Assembly (NCBI GenBank): GCA_004292955.1
Contig: RDXX01000047.1
Coordinates: forward strand, 44,554-108,553
Direction: 5' to 3'
Length of the DNA stretch: 64,000 bases
Source of the DNA: Oscillatoriales cyanobacterium
GTDB lineage: Bacteria > Cyanobacteriota > Cyanobacteriia > Cyanobacteriales > Microcoleaceae
Shown here piece by piece: positions 51,151-60,764 of the stretch (position 1 is the first letter of the stretch; the number at the start of each line of letters is the position of its first letter). Below the pieces are notes generated by a model. That model saw only the letters and a list, made by a program, of their open reading frames with translations. It searched no databases and was not told the DNA's origin. The position numbers and the translations under genes are program-made.

Positions 51151-52971
51151 ATGAAAGATTTCCTAAAATATACTTGTGCAAGTTTGCTGGGAACCTTCCT
51201 GGGATTGTTGCTGCTGGGCGGCATCGGATTGGGAGGACTGGTACTGCTAATTGCTCTGGCGGCATCGTCGTCTAAAGATTCAGGCCCGCAAGTTAAAGAT
51301 AAGTCTGTATTGGTATTAGACCTTTCTCTAAATATCACCGATAGCAAACCGAGCCGCAGCACGAGCGCGGCGATTCAAGAAGCACTTTCGGATGAATCCG
51401 GGGATGCTGTGACGCTGCGGACTGTTTTAGATGCGATCGAATCTGCGAAAAAAGACCCGAAAATCGTGGGGATGTATCTCGAAGGCAGTTCGGATTCCAG
51501 CAGCAGCGGGTTTGCTAATCTCAAAGAAGTTCGATCGGCATTACAGCGTTTCCGAGATGCCAAAAAACCCATTTTTGCTTACGAAATGGACTGGAATGAG
51601 CGAGATTATTACCTCGGTTCAGTTGCTAACACAATTGCGATGAATCCTTACGGATCTCTTGAAATCAACGGTTTTAGCAGTCAAGCAATGTTCTTAACCG
51701 GTGCTTTCGAGAAATACGGCCTCGGAGTGCAAGTCACTCGCGTCGGTAAATACAAGTCAGCCGTCGAACCGTTTTTGCTCAAAAAAATGAGCCCGGAAAA
51801 TCGCCAGCAAACTCAAAAATTGCTGGGAGATATTTGGGGCGAATACTTAAAAACTGTCGGGCCGAGCCGCAAATTGAGCGTTCCCCAACTGCAAGCAGTT
51901 GCAGATAATGGCGGAACTTTGATGGCTAACGAAGCTCTCAAAGGCAAGTTAGTTGATAAAGTTGTCTACTTTGATGAAATTGCAACAGAACTGAAAAAAC
52001 TAACAGGAACCGATGCAGAAGATAAATCTTTCAAGCAAATAAGTTTGAAAAACTACGCAAGAGTTGCTGAGAGTAAAAACTCTACTCGCGCTCACAAGAA
52101 AAACCAAATTGCTGTCCTTTACGCTGAAGGTGAGATTGTAGACGGCGAAGGCGGCCCGACTCAAGTAGGGGGCGATCGCATCGCTGAAGAAATGCGTAAA
52201 ATCCGAGAAGATGACGACATAAAAGCAGTAGTTCTGCGCGTCAACAGCCCTGGAGGCAGCGCGACGGCTGCGGAAGTCATCGGGCGCGAAGTCGCGCTGA
52301 CAGGCAAAAAAAAGCCAGTTATCGTATCGATGGGCAATTTAGCAGCTTCCGGCGGCTATTGGATTTCGATGGGTTCTAGCAAAATCTTTGCCGAAGCCAG
52401 TACGATTACTGGTTCCATCGGCGTTTTTGGGATGCTATTCAATGCCGAAAAGTTGGCTGCTAACAACGGCATAACTTGGGACGTGGTAAAAACCGCCCGT
52501 TTTGCGGATACTAACACGGTTTCCCGCCCCAAAAATCCTCAAGAATTGGCGAATATTCAGAGAATAGTCGATCGCATTTACGATCTATTTATCACCAAAG
52601 TCGCCGACTCCCGCAAACTGCCAAAAAACAAGGTGCAAGAAATTGCTCAAGGCAGAGTTTGGTCTGGTACGGCTGCGAAACAGTTGGGCTTAGTCGATGA
52701 AATTGGCGGCCTAGAAGATGCCGTTAGAGAAGCAGCTAAGCAAGCTAAGCTAGGCGACGATTGGCAGTTAGAAGAATATCCAAAACGCCGCAGTTTGGAA
52801 GAGCAAATTTTGGAAAGAATATCCGGCGTTCGCGTTTTGAAACCAGCCACCAAACTCGATCCGCTGAGTGCAGAAGTTAAGAAAATGCAGGATGAATTGG
52901 CTGTTATCAAGTCGATGAATGACCCGCAAGGGATTTACGTTCGCTTACCTTTCGACTTGCGGATTAATTAA
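51151..52971 (+). CDS. sppA: Signal peptide peptidase SppA (long form, S49)
   Basis: 606 residues. An N-terminal membrane helix (LLGTFLGLLLLGGIGLGGLVLLIALA) is followed by two S49 domains, as in the E. coli-type long SppA. The catalytic lysine lies in RVGKYKSAVEPF (about 202-213) and the nucleophile serine in NLAASGGYWIS (about 393-403), with TGSIGVFGM next. It degrades cleaved signal peptides at the membrane; in cyanobacteria SppA is also linked to light acclimation. Complete. Confidence 0.93.
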   Translation: MKDFLKYTCASLLGTFLGLLLLGGIGLGGLVLLIALAASSSKDSGPQVKDKSVLVLDLSLNITDSKPSRSTSAAIQEALSDESGDAVTLRTVLDAIESAKKDPKIVGMYLEGSSDSSSSGFANLKEVRSALQRFRDAKKPIFAYEMDWNERDYYLGSVANTIAMNPYGSLEINGFSSQAMFLTGAFEKYGLGVQVTRVGKYKSAVEPFLLKKMSPENRQQTQKLLGDIWGEYLKTVGPSRKLSVPQLQAVADNGGTLMANEALKGKLVDKVVYFDEIATELKKLTGTDAEDKSFKQISLKNYARVAESKNSTRAHKKNQIAVLYAEGEIVDGEGGPTQVGGDRIAEEMRKIREDDDIKAVVLRVNSPGGSATAAEVIGREVALTGKKKPVIVSMGNLAASGGYWISMGSSKIFAEASTITGSIGVFGMLFNAEKLAANNGITWDVVKTARFADTNTVSRPKNPQELANIQRIVDRIYDLFITKVADSRKLPKNKVQEIAQGRVWSGTAAKQLGLVDEIGGLEDAVREAAKQAKLGDDWQLEEYPKRRSLEEQILERISGVRVLKPATKLDPLSAEVKKMQDELAVIKSMNDPQGIYVRLPFDLRIN

Positions 52972-52974
52972 CTT

Positions 52975-53150
52975 TACTCTTTAACCCGCGTCGGCGGGTT
53001 TTGTCTGTGTAGAAGCGGTTTCAACCGCCGAGTTTCAACCGCCGAGTTTGTCTTTACTCTTCAACCCGCGTCGGCGGGTTTTGTCTGTGTAGAAGCGGTT
53101 TCAACCGCCGAGTTTCAACCGCCGAGTTTCAACCGCCGACTCCGATATTG
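52975..53150. repeat. Tandem repeat of hairpin units after sppA
   Basis: A unit of about 70 bp containing AACCCGCGTCGGCGGGTT, GTGTAGAAGCGG and TTTCAACCGCCGAG occurs twice, with the short TTTCAACCGCCGAG part repeated up to three times. A relative occurs at about 46775-46825. It is probably a dispersed palindromic element that expanded locally. Confidence 0.8.
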
Positions 53151-53152
53151 AA

Positions 53153-53181
53153 AAACCCGGTTTCCTCAAGAAACCGGGTTT
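53153..53181 (-). terminator. Terminator of the GlsB-like gene
   Basis: AAACCCGGTTTC (53153-53164) and GAAACCGGGTTT (53170-53181) form a 12-bp stem. Read on the minus strand it runs into T residues, downstream of the stop at 53226. Confidence 0.65.
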
Positions 53182-53225
53182 ATGAATACCCTTTAAGTCG
53201 ATCGACTGGGAATTGGAAATATTTA

Positions 53226-53495
53226 TTATGCAGCACGCTGAGTCAACAATCCCCAGATGAAAAGTACCACGATCGCGCCGATGACTGCAAAAGCTATGCT
53301 GGGTACAGTTAATGCTCCGAAGGATGCTCCCGCGCTAGTCCCCACAAAGACTTGGCCTAAATAACCTCCCACCAGCGCGCCGATAATTCCTAAAACTGTT
53401 GTTGCGACAAAACCGCCACCTTGAGTTCCCGGATAAATGGCTTTGGCGATCGCACCGGCAATCAGTCCTAAAACGATCCAAGCAATAATTCCCAT
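53226..53495 (-). CDS. GlsB/YeaQ/YmgE family membrane protein
   Basis: 89 residues from MGIIAWIVLGLIAGAIAKAI; AGGAG lies upstream and the family starts at this sequence, so the open frame back to 53621 is not used. Three hydrophobic, Gly-rich spans (GGFVATTVLGIIGALVGGYLG; FAVIGAIVVLFIWGLL). It is a transglycosylase-associated small membrane family linked to stress responses. Complete. Confidence 0.92.
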   Translation of the reverse strand: MGIIAWIVLGLIAGAIAKAIYPGTQGGGFVATTVLGIIGALVGGYLGQVFVGTSAGASFGALTVPSIAFAVIGAIVVLFIWGLLTQRAA

Positions 53496-53957
53496 TTCTT
53501 TTTCTCCTGAGTCCTTAACTTTTGTCTGCCTTGTCTTATGTTCTAAGAATAGCAACTGATATCCCGTCCTTTCCTCTACCGTAGGGATGAACCGAAAGAG
53601 GTATAATTTCTCATGAATCATCCTAATTTAAGGCTTTTTAATATGTCAAAAGAGTTATTGAAGAACGGACAACTAAGAATGCAGAACGCAGAACGCACAA
53701 CTAAGAACGAAGCCTTTAATTATCTAGGATAGAAGGCTTTATTTATTTAGGACAGAAGCAATCGACTACTCATGGAAAGTGCTATTTCAGAACCTTCTAA
53801 CCGTTGGGTGCGGTTGGTATAACCCAATTTTTCTAAGGAAGAAAGCTACTTATGCTCAAAGCCGAAGGGAAGTAGGAGAAATTTTTCTGGGACTTTTTGT
53901 GTTTTACTGGTAAAAAAAATTACAATAATTCAGTCAAATTAGGAAAGTTGGCCCCCG
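53496..53957. other. Intergenic region with degenerate repeats
   Basis: About 460 bp without a gene. It has short degenerate repeats (ACAACTAAGAA and CAGAACGC near 53668-53705). A promoter for the glycosyltransferase gene may lie at the right end, but no clear boxes are visible. Confidence 0.45.
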
Positions 53958-55145
53958 ATGAATCTGACACTGTGCACGATCGTGAAAAATGAAGAAGCAA
54001 CACTGTCGCGGACTTTGGACAGCGTGAAGGGTGTTGTAGATGAAATAGTTGTAGTAGATACCGGTTCGCGCGATCGCACTCGTGAAATAGCCCGAGAATC
54101 CGGGGCGAGGGTTTATGACTTTGAATGGTGCGACGACTTCGCAGCGGCGCGCAACGAGTCTCTGAAGCACGCCCAGGGCGACTGGATTTTGGTATTGGAT
54201 GCCGATGAGGTGCTGGTACCGGAGATTGTACCTCAGATCCAGCAGGCAATTAAGAGCGATCGACTGTTGCTAATCAATCTCATCCGCCAAGAAATCGGTG
54301 CATCTCAATCACCCTATTCCCTAGTGTCGCGTTTGTTTCGCAATCGCCCCGGCATCCGCTTTTCTCGCCCTTACCACGCCATGGTAGACGACAGCGTGGC
54401 TGAGATTTTGCAGCGCGAACCAGAGTGGAAAATAGCTTCTCTCCCCGATGTGGCGATTTGGCACTCTGGTTATCACAAAGATGCGATCGCAGCAAAAAGC
54501 AAATTCCAAAAAGCTCAAACAGCAATGGAACGCTATATAGCTTATTATCCAAACGATGCTTATGCGTGCAGCAAATTAGGCGCGCTGTACGTAGAAAGCG
54601 GGCAAATCGCGCGGGGCATTAATTTATTAACTAGGGGATTGACTGCGGCGACAATTGATGAATCTATTGTTTACGAACTTAACTATCATTTAGGCATTGC
54701 TTACCGCCAGCAACAGCAATTTGCCAAAGCCAAAGAACACTATCAACTCGCAATTAATACAGATGTTTTCCCGGCGCTCAAATTAGGTGCTTACAATAAT
54801 TTGGGCAATTTGCTCAAAGATGAAGGAGATTTGCCAGCAGCAGAAAAAGCTTACAAAGCAGCTTTAAAAATAGATCCCAATTTTGCACCAGGTCACTACA
54901 ATTTAGGACTCACACTGAAAGCAACCGGAAATTTGGTAGATGCGATCGCCTATTACCGACAAGCCATTAAAATCGATCCCGAACACGCCGAAGCCCATCA
55001 AAACTTGGCAGTAGCGCTGCTGAAAATTGGCAAAATGCCCGAAAGTTTAGCAGAATTCAAAAGAGCGATCGCCCTTCACGAACAGCGCCGCCCCTTTGAA
55101 GCAGAACGCCTGCGCCGCGGACTGCAAGAAATGGGTTTAATCTAA
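53958..55145 (+). CDS. Family 2 glycosyltransferase with C-terminal TPRs
   Basis: 395 residues. The GT-A domain (1-~230) starts with LTLCTIVKNEEATLSRTLDS, and DEIVVVDTGSRDRT and LVLDADEVLVP carry the nucleotide/metal-binding Asp residues (DAD). TPRs fill residues about 190-380 (e.g. AYNNLGNLLKDEGDLPAAEKAYKAALKIDP). SunS-like architecture, common in cyanobacteria; it may glycosylate proteins or build surface glycans. Acceptor unknown. Complete. Confidence 0.9.
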   Translation: MNLTLCTIVKNEEATLSRTLDSVKGVVDEIVVVDTGSRDRTREIARESGARVYDFEWCDDFAAARNESLKHAQGDWILVLDADEVLVPEIVPQIQQAIKSDRLLLINLIRQEIGASQSPYSLVSRLFRNRPGIRFSRPYHAMVDDSVAEILQREPEWKIASLPDVAIWHSGYHKDAIAAKSKFQKAQTAMERYIAYYPNDAYACSKLGALYVESGQIARGINLLTRGLTAATIDESIVYELNYHLGIAYRQQQQFAKAKEHYQLAINTDVFPALKLGAYNNLGNLLKDEGDLPAAEKAYKAALKIDPNFAPGHYNLGLTLKATGNLVDAIAYYRQAIKIDPEHAEAHQNLAVALLKIGKMPESLAEFKRAIALHEQRRPFEAERLRRGLQEMGLI

Positions 55146-55272
55146 ACCTGCATATCTACTTTCTCGTTAAGTAGGTCATTTGTAGGGGCAATCGTCGGTA
55201 GTTTCCCATCGATCCCAGAGGGGTAAGCACTCTTGGCATTAACCCTACAAATTGCGAAAAATACCAACAAAA

Positions 55273-55986
55273 TCAAGCAATTATCTCTACTTTGCCGCTG
55301 TCCAAATCGTAGCGCGCCCCAACAACTTTAAGCTTTCCCGCTTTCACTGCTTCAGCCAAAATAGGCGACGCAGATTTTAACTTTTTTACATTCATTTTTA
55401 CATTAGCTCTGACTGCGTTATCCCAAGCATCGCCCAATTGATTTTTTGTAGCATCAACGGCTGGTTTAATCGCCGCCACCAAAGTGCTAATGTGACCCGG
55501 CACAGCTTTACCATCCAAAGCCGCTTTCACAGCACCGCAGCGTTCGTGACCCAGAATTACTAATAGCGGAACGCCTAATTCTAATGCGGCATATTCCATA
55601 TTTCCGAGAACCCCGTCGTCGAGAAAATTTCCAGCTACTCGGATATCAAATAAATCCCCCAATCCTTGGTCGAAAATAATTTCGGGTGTTACCCGCGAAT
55701 CAGAACAAGCAAGGATGGTTGCAAACGGATGTTGACCCTTTGCTACTTCGGTAATTCGCGATCGGCTTTGGTCGGGAAATGTCCGTTTTTGGTGAATATA
55801 CCGCTGATTCCCGTTCATCAATTTCTTGAGTGCGGCCTCAGGAGTGATGTTTGAGACTACTCCTTCTGCATAGGCCGGTTCAGTTTTGAACAGCCCTGGG
55901 GCCATGGTTGCCACCAGCGCCCCTGCACTTGACATCCAGATCGCACTCCGCCTCGACATCTTGCCTATTTTTTTTGAGTCGGTCAT
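55273..55986 (-). CDS. Periplasmic beta-carbonic anhydrase (EcaB-like)
   Basis: 237 residues from MTDSKKIGKMSRRSAIW; the open frame extends to 56037. A Tat/Sec-type leader (SRRSAIWMSSAGALVATMAP) targets it outside the cytoplasm. Zinc ligands are visible in ACSDSRVTPE (Cys, Asp-Arg pair) and GHERCGAVKAAL (His, Cys). It interconverts CO2 and bicarbonate. Periplasmic beta-CAs (EcaB) are known in cyanobacteria and linked to carbon uptake. It is divergent from the MOSC gene. Confidence 0.88.
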   Translation of the reverse strand: MTDSKKIGKMSRRSAIWMSSAGALVATMAPGLFKTEPAYAEGVVSNITPEAALKKLMNGNQRYIHQKRTFPDQSRSRITEVAKGQHPFATILACSDSRVTPEIIFDQGLGDLFDIRVAGNFLDDGVLGNMEYAALELGVPLLVILGHERCGAVKAALDGKAVPGHISTLVAAIKPAVDATKNQLGDAWDNAVRANVKMNVKKLKSASPILAEAVKAGKLKVVGARYDLDSGKVEIIA

Positions 55987-56201
55987 TGCTTGCAACTCGG
56001 TTAATTGTTTTATATTTATTAGTATAATATTTGCCATCAGCCCAGCAAAAATTCTTTACTTTTTCTTTACAAGTAGCTGCCAAATATAAACTAATAAAAA
56101 ATCGCCCCTTGTAATTTCATGGAATTAACTGCGGTCATCATTCTGCCTGCGGAGGATGCTATAGTGTATCTAAAACAACAATTATTTATCAATGAATCAC
56201 A

Positions 56202-57023
56202 ATGTCTTACGTCGCCAGCATTCATATCTATCCGGTCAAGTCCCTTGACGGCATAGCTGTCAGTCAAGCTAATATTCTTGCCAGCGGAGCTCTAGCAGGC
56301 GATCGCTCTTTTGCCATCTGCGATCTTTCCGGAGCATTTGTTAACGCTAAGCGCAACAGCGGAGTCCATTTTCTGCGCCTATCATTTGACATAAAAAAGA
56401 GAATCGCCGGTCTGAAAATTCAAGACACCGAACAAGAAATATTTTTTCATGTAGATAGAGAACGCCCCGCAATAGAATCTTGGTTGAGCAACTACTTCGG
56501 TTTCCCGGTCAAATTAATTGAAAACTTGCTCGCAGGCTTTCCCGATGATACCGCAGCACCCGGGCCAAGCATTATCAGTACCGCAACAATAGCCGAAGTA
56601 GCATCTTGGTTTCCCAGAGTTTGCGTTAACGAAATGCGCCATCGCTTGCGAGCTAATATTGAAATAGGAGATGTCCCGGCTTTTTGGGAAGATCGACTTT
56701 TCGGAGCAGCCGATGAAGTTGTCAGGTTTAAAATAGGGCCAGTAATATTTGAAGGTATTAATCCCGGTCAGCCCTGTCTGCAATCCAACCGAAATTCTGC
56801 TGCTCAAGAAGCTTATCCAAACTTGAAAACTATGCTAACAGCCAAGCAAAATGAAATCATGCCTGAATTGCAAAAAAAAGGGCATTTCAATCACTTTAGT
56901 CGGCTGCTCGTTAACACGCGAGTGCCACTTCAATCAGCCGGAAAAATAGTACACATAGGAGATGAAGTTCAAATCCTCAGCGTCAAAAACTCCCTATTTA
57001 ATACCATTCCCGATCAGTTATAA
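56202..57023 (+). CDS. MOSC domain protein
   Basis: 273 residues. The N-terminal MOSC beta-barrel domain (ASIHIYPVKSLDGIAVSQAN, GDRSFAICDLSGAFVNAKRN) precedes the MOSC domain (about 120-265, with FEGINPGQPCLQSNRNS). MOSC proteins bind molybdenum cofactor sulphur or act as molybdo-reductases. The usual Cys neighbourhood (RCxxTxxDxxTGE) is replaced by PCLQSNRNSAAQE, so this may be a divergent subgroup. The substrate is unknown. Confidence 0.82.
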   Translation: MSYVASIHIYPVKSLDGIAVSQANILASGALAGDRSFAICDLSGAFVNAKRNSGVHFLRLSFDIKKRIAGLKIQDTEQEIFFHVDRERPAIESWLSNYFGFPVKLIENLLAGFPDDTAAPGPSIISTATIAEVASWFPRVCVNEMRHRLRANIEIGDVPAFWEDRLFGAADEVVRFKIGPVIFEGINPGQPCLQSNRNSAAQEAYPNLKTMLTAKQNEIMPELQKKGHFNHFSRLLVNTRVPLQSAGKIVHIGDEVQILSVKNSLFNTIPDQL

Positions 57024-57205
57024 AAGTTTTATGATGACTTCATATCAAATCCGGTAACACCGGAATTAATATTACCCAGAGTCAGGACGCGGCAGTGCCG
57101 TTTCCCTACAATTAAGTGGGCGTTAGTTACATCTCTTGCAAGCATGACGATTATTTTGGGGTAGGGAAACGGCTTTTGGAGTGTCCTCCGTTAGTCCAAA
57201 TCAAT

Positions 57206-57248
57206 ATGCCCCATGCCCCATGCCCCATGCCCCATGCCCCATGCCCCA
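57206..57248. repeat. Heptanucleotide tandem repeat (ATGCCCC)
   Basis: About six ATGCCCC units lie in tandem immediately downstream of the adenylate cyclase stop codon. Of the cyanobacterial 7-bp tandem repeat type. Confidence 0.85.
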
Positions 57249-58871
57249 TTACCTTAAATTTCTGTTGGTACTATAAACCACGATCGGTCTGTCAATTCCT
57301 TTAAAGCGGAAATCTCCCATCGGCTCAAAACTTTGGGGCGATCGCAGCAACGTGTAAGTAGCTTCGCTCACCACGCATTCCCCAGGCTGACAAATTCCCT
57401 CCATCCGAGCAGCCAGATTAATAGTCGAACCCAACACAGTATAATCAACTCTTTTAGAACTGCCGACATCACCAATTATTGCCTTGCCGCTGTTAATAGA
57501 AATCCGCAATTGCAGCGGTTCGCCCAAACTCTTATTTGCATTGAGTTCGTCAAGACGGTTGAGCATTCCCAAAGCAGCAGCCACCGCGCGATCGGCATGA
57601 TCCGGTTGAGGTTCCGGCGCTCCAAAAAATGCCATAATACAATCTCCAATAAACTTATCTAAAGTTCCTCCTTCCCCAAAAACTTCTTGCAGCATTTCCT
57701 CAAAGAAATTGTTCAGCAACCGGGCAATTTCAGGGGGCCTCAAGCGTTCAGACATCGCAGTAAAGCCCACAATATCTGCAAACAAAATGCTGATTTCGCG
57801 TTCCACAGGCGGCAGGCGGTGGTCAATTAAAGTCCCCGTATTCATTAAATGCTGCACCACAGCCGGAGAGTGATAGCGTTCCAATCTTTGCCGCATAGTT
57901 TCTTGGGTGCGGAGTTTTTGTGTCAGCAGCCACCGCTGCACGCTAGAAGCAGCGATATTTCCTAAAGCTGAAAAAAAGCTCAAGTCTTCATCTCCGCCCA
58001 GATACCACTCTCTAGAAGTCAGTTGAGCGTCGCCGTAAAGCACTCCAAAAACTGTATTTTCATCCCAGAGAGGAACAGCTATCGCCGTGCGAATTCCTTT
58101 ATCGATCATGCTTATATTGTCGTCAAACTGTTCGTCAAACTGAGCGTCGGCAGTTTTGAGAGCAACTTGTTCGTCTAATACTTTGCGGCAAATAGTCCGG
58201 CCGATCCAACTGCCGTCAGCGGGGATATATTTATTTTTGGCAGTGGGTCTGGCGGCAGTTTTAACTACTTCCAGTTCGCCGTTATTTTGGAAGTCTATTA
58301 ATAGTGCCAAACGTTCAATATTTTTGATATCGCGGAACACGATTTGCTGGACTTGATCGAAAATTGCTTCGATGGATTCAGCGGTGTTCAAATACTTCGC
58401 AATATCGACTAAGTATTTTAAACGCGAGATAGCTTGTTCGTAATTTTTTTCAAGTTTTGTGTCTGGTTCTATCCACTGTTTTTGCAGTTCTTTAGCTTTG
58501 CCGAGGATAGTCACTCCTTCGGGCATGGTGCCGATTTCAGGAAGTTGGGGGTCAGAGCGATCGGGCAAAACGACAATCAAATTAATCCGGTGTCCCAGAT
58601 AAATCACATCGCCCTGATTGACTAAGTGAGGTTGGTTGAGGGGACTGTTGTTTAGTAGCGTCCCGTTGGTACTGCCCATATCCTCAACTAGCCACTCCCC
58701 TGAAGCTATTTTAAACAAGCGGGTGTGGTGCCGGGAAATGTCAGAAAAAGGCAGTTGCAAATCGCATTCTAGCAACCTACCGATAATAAATTGCTCGCCT
58801 TCGACAGGCACGGTTTTTTCGATGATTCCATTAATTTGAAGTTCCAGATTCAGTTCATTCATAGACAGCAC
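57249..58871 (-). CDS. FHA-GAF-adenylate/guanylate cyclase
   Basis: 540 residues. An N-terminal FHA domain binds phosphothreonine (about 24-78: IIGRLLECDLQLPF, ISRHHTRL, DMGSTNGTLLN). A GAF domain follows (about 165-315). The class III cyclase domain (about 355-530) has ISILFADIVGFTAMSERL (metal Asp), KFIGDCIMAFFG (purine-selecting Lys and second Asp) and RVDYTVLGSTINLAARM. The Lys/Asp pattern favours ATP, so it should make cAMP in response to phosphoprotein and ligand or redox signals. Complete; the start may be the second ATG (MNELNLEL). Confidence 0.93.
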   Translation of the reverse strand: MLSMNELNLELQINGIIEKTVPVEGEQFIIGRLLECDLQLPFSDISRHHTRLFKIASGEWLVEDMGSTNGTLLNNSPLNQPHLVNQGDVIYLGHRINLIVVLPDRSDPQLPEIGTMPEGVTILGKAKELQKQWIEPDTKLEKNYEQAISRLKYLVDIAKYLNTAESIEAIFDQVQQIVFRDIKNIERLALLIDFQNNGELEVVKTAARPTAKNKYIPADGSWIGRTICRKVLDEQVALKTADAQFDEQFDDNISMIDKGIRTAIAVPLWDENTVFGVLYGDAQLTSREWYLGGDEDLSFFSALGNIAASSVQRWLLTQKLRTQETMRQRLERYHSPAVVQHLMNTGTLIDHRLPPVEREISILFADIVGFTAMSERLRPPEIARLLNNFFEEMLQEVFGEGGTLDKFIGDCIMAFFGAPEPQPDHADRAVAAALGMLNRLDELNANKSLGEPLQLRISINSGKAIIGDVGSSKRVDYTVLGSTINLAARMEGICQPGECVVSEATYTLLRSPQSFEPMGDFRFKGIDRPIVVYSTNRNLR

Positions 58872-58934
58872 CGCTGTTGAATTTTCAAGGCTTTGATAAG
58901 ACTTGAATTCATCAGATCAAATCTCCTACAAGTC

Positions 58935-59792
58935 TTATAAAGCTGGCGGCAACTCCAAAGTAAGCTGACCCAACACACCAGTTCTAAAATCGTTTAACAT
59001 CTGCCGCGCCGTTCGTTCGACATCTCCTTTATACCTGTCTTTTGCTACTTCGTGCAAATAATCTTCACCATTGCTAGATCCTATATCTAATTTATACCGA
59101 GATTTGAAACCAGATACTGATATCAATGTGTCATCAGCCGCCTCCAGCCCGAGGAGCAAATCAACCATAGCTGCTGCTACTACCTGATTGTCGTAAGCTG
59201 CTTCGCCAATATCTTCGCAAATAGCTAATTTTATGGCATTTTCTTGATTGTTAATCCGGGTGGGGATTACTCCGGGGGCGTCTAGTAACTCAATTTCGTC
59301 AGAAATGCGAATCCATCGGAGCGATTTAGTTACTCCAGCTCTGCGGGCACTGTCTACTACTCTGCGCCCTAAAAGGCGATTAATTAAAGCAGATTTGCCG
59401 ACATTGGGAAAGCCCATCACCACGGCGCGGACTGGACGGGGTAGCATTCCTCGATCGAATCTGCGTTTATTTAGCTGCACCCCAGCCTCCTGGACAGCAT
59501 CGGAAACATCGTGTACTCCTTGACCGTGCTCGGCGTTAGTAAAATAAGCAGTTTCGCCCTGAGATTCAAACCAGGTTTCCCACGCATCGAGGGTTCTAGG
59601 CGTAATCATGTCCATGCGGTTGATGACCAACACTCGCGCCTTACCGCCCACCCAGGTAGGCATTTGGGGGTGGTAAGTCGCTAGTGGAATGCGGGCATCT
59701 CGGACTTCGAGCACCACATCTACCCGCTTTAGCTGTTCTTTTAATGCCCGTTCAGCTTTGGCAATGTGACCGGGATACCAGTGAATTTTCAT
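58935..59792 (-). CDS. ylqF: YlqF/RbgA-type ribosome assembly GTPase
   Basis: 285 residues. A circularly permuted GTPase, with G4 (INRMDMI, NKxD type) before G1 (GFPNVGKSALINRL, about 127-140) and G3 (LLDAPGVI). YlqF/RbgA helps late 50S subunit assembly. The N-terminus WYPGHIAKAERALKE is the family hallmark. Complete. Its start codon lies next to the repeat array at 59793. Confidence 0.93.
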   Translation of the reverse strand: MKIHWYPGHIAKAERALKEQLKRVDVVLEVRDARIPLATYHPQMPTWVGGKARVLVINRMDMITPRTLDAWETWFESQGETAYFTNAEHGQGVHDVSDAVQEAGVQLNKRRFDRGMLPRPVRAVVMGFPNVGKSALINRLLGRRVVDSARRAGVTKSLRWIRISDEIELLDAPGVIPTRINNQENAIKLAICEDIGEAAYDNQVVAAAMVDLLLGLEAADDTLISVSGFKSRYKLDIGSSNGEDYLHEVAKDRYKGDVERTARQMLNDFRTGVLGQLTLELPPAL

Positions 59793-60168
59793 TAGTTATT
59801 AGTTATTAGTTAGTTGTTAGTTGTTAGTGGTCAGTTATCAGTTGTTCGTTGTTCGTTGTCAGTTGTTCGGGGAGCATCTCAATTTTTGCAAAAAGCATTT
59901 TTTTGTTGTAGTGCGAGCTTAAGAGCTCGCTTGGTTTTAACAGCAAGCGAGCTCTTAAGCTCGCACTACAAAATCAAAACTGAGATGCTCTCGTTGTTCG
60001 TTGTCAGTTGTTAGTTGTCAACTGCTTTCGGAGTCAACTAAGAGGGCGAGCAAGGCGGGGCACCGCCCCAACTGTCAACTGCTTTCGGAGTCAACTGCCA
60101 ACTGTCAACTGTCAACTGCCAACTGTCAACTGCCAACTGTCAACTGTCAACTGTCAACTGTCAACTGA
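59793..60168. repeat. Second heptamer-MITE-heptamer block
   Basis: TTAGTTG/TTGTTCG-type units on the left (about 59793-59868 and 59990-60020) and CAACTGT/CAACTGC units on the right (about 60070-60168) flank the MITE-like element at 59870-59991. The organisation matches 50767-51140. No gene. Confidence 0.82.
59870..59991. mobile_element. MITE-like repeat, copy B
   Basis: The ends GGAGCATCTCA and TGAGATGCTC match copy A (50840-50957). The inner palindrome is a perfect 26-bp repeat (59908-59933 and 59944-59969), beginning GTAGTGCGAGCTTAAGAGCT. The two copies share termini but not the core stem. Confidence 0.75.
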
Positions 60169-60579
60169 CTAAGGCACAATCAAAACTGCACAAGGAGACA
60201 GATTGATCACCCGACTGGTAACGCTGTCAGACGCACCATCATCAGTTAAACCCATCCCACGACAGCCCATCACAATCAAATCAGCCCCAACTTCGTCAGC
60301 CACATCACAAATCGTGAAAGCAGGTTTGCCTTCTCGTTCGATGATTTCAGCTTCAATTCCCTGCTGGGAAAACATCGACTGGGCTTCAGACAGCAGTTTG
60401 GCGACTGCTTCGGGGGAACTCATCACCTCTCGCGGTGCCTCACCCTCCTCGGCTGGGGGTTCGACTACCGACAGAATAACTAAACGAGAAGCGTAGGTTT
60501 TCACAATATTGACAACCTTTTCCGCCGCTTCGCGGGCTTCTCGGCTTTGATCTACAGGAAATAAGACAGTCTTGAACAT
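60169..60579 (-). CDS. Universal stress protein (UspA family)
   Basis: 136 residues from MFKTVLFPVDQSREARE; this is where Usp domains begin, so the open frame to 60702 is an unlikely extension. The ATP-binding VMGCRGMGLTDDGASDSV loop near the C-terminus fits the G-2x-G-9x-G pattern only approximately. A small alpha/beta sandwich, probably a dimeric stress-response ATP-binding protein. It is divergent from pgk. Confidence 0.88.
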   Translation of the reverse strand: MFKTVLFPVDQSREAREAAEKVVNIVKTYASRLVILSVVEPPAEEGEAPREVMSSPEAVAKLLSEAQSMFSQQGIEAEIIEREGKPAFTICDVADEVGADLIVMGCRGMGLTDDGASDSVTSRVINLSPCAVLIVP

Positions 60580-60764
60580 AGTTCGCATTTCCCGGACACG
60601 GACTCCGATAAAATGTTTACGTTGAGCCAAATCAGTGCCGTTTGTTTCATCTTCCGTTTTTTGTACGGGCGCGGTTGAATGCGCCCGAGGCCCCAAGTGC
60701 AAGTGACGAGTGCCGCCATTTCAACGGAATTAGACAAAAACACAAATATTAGGAGGTTAATCCT

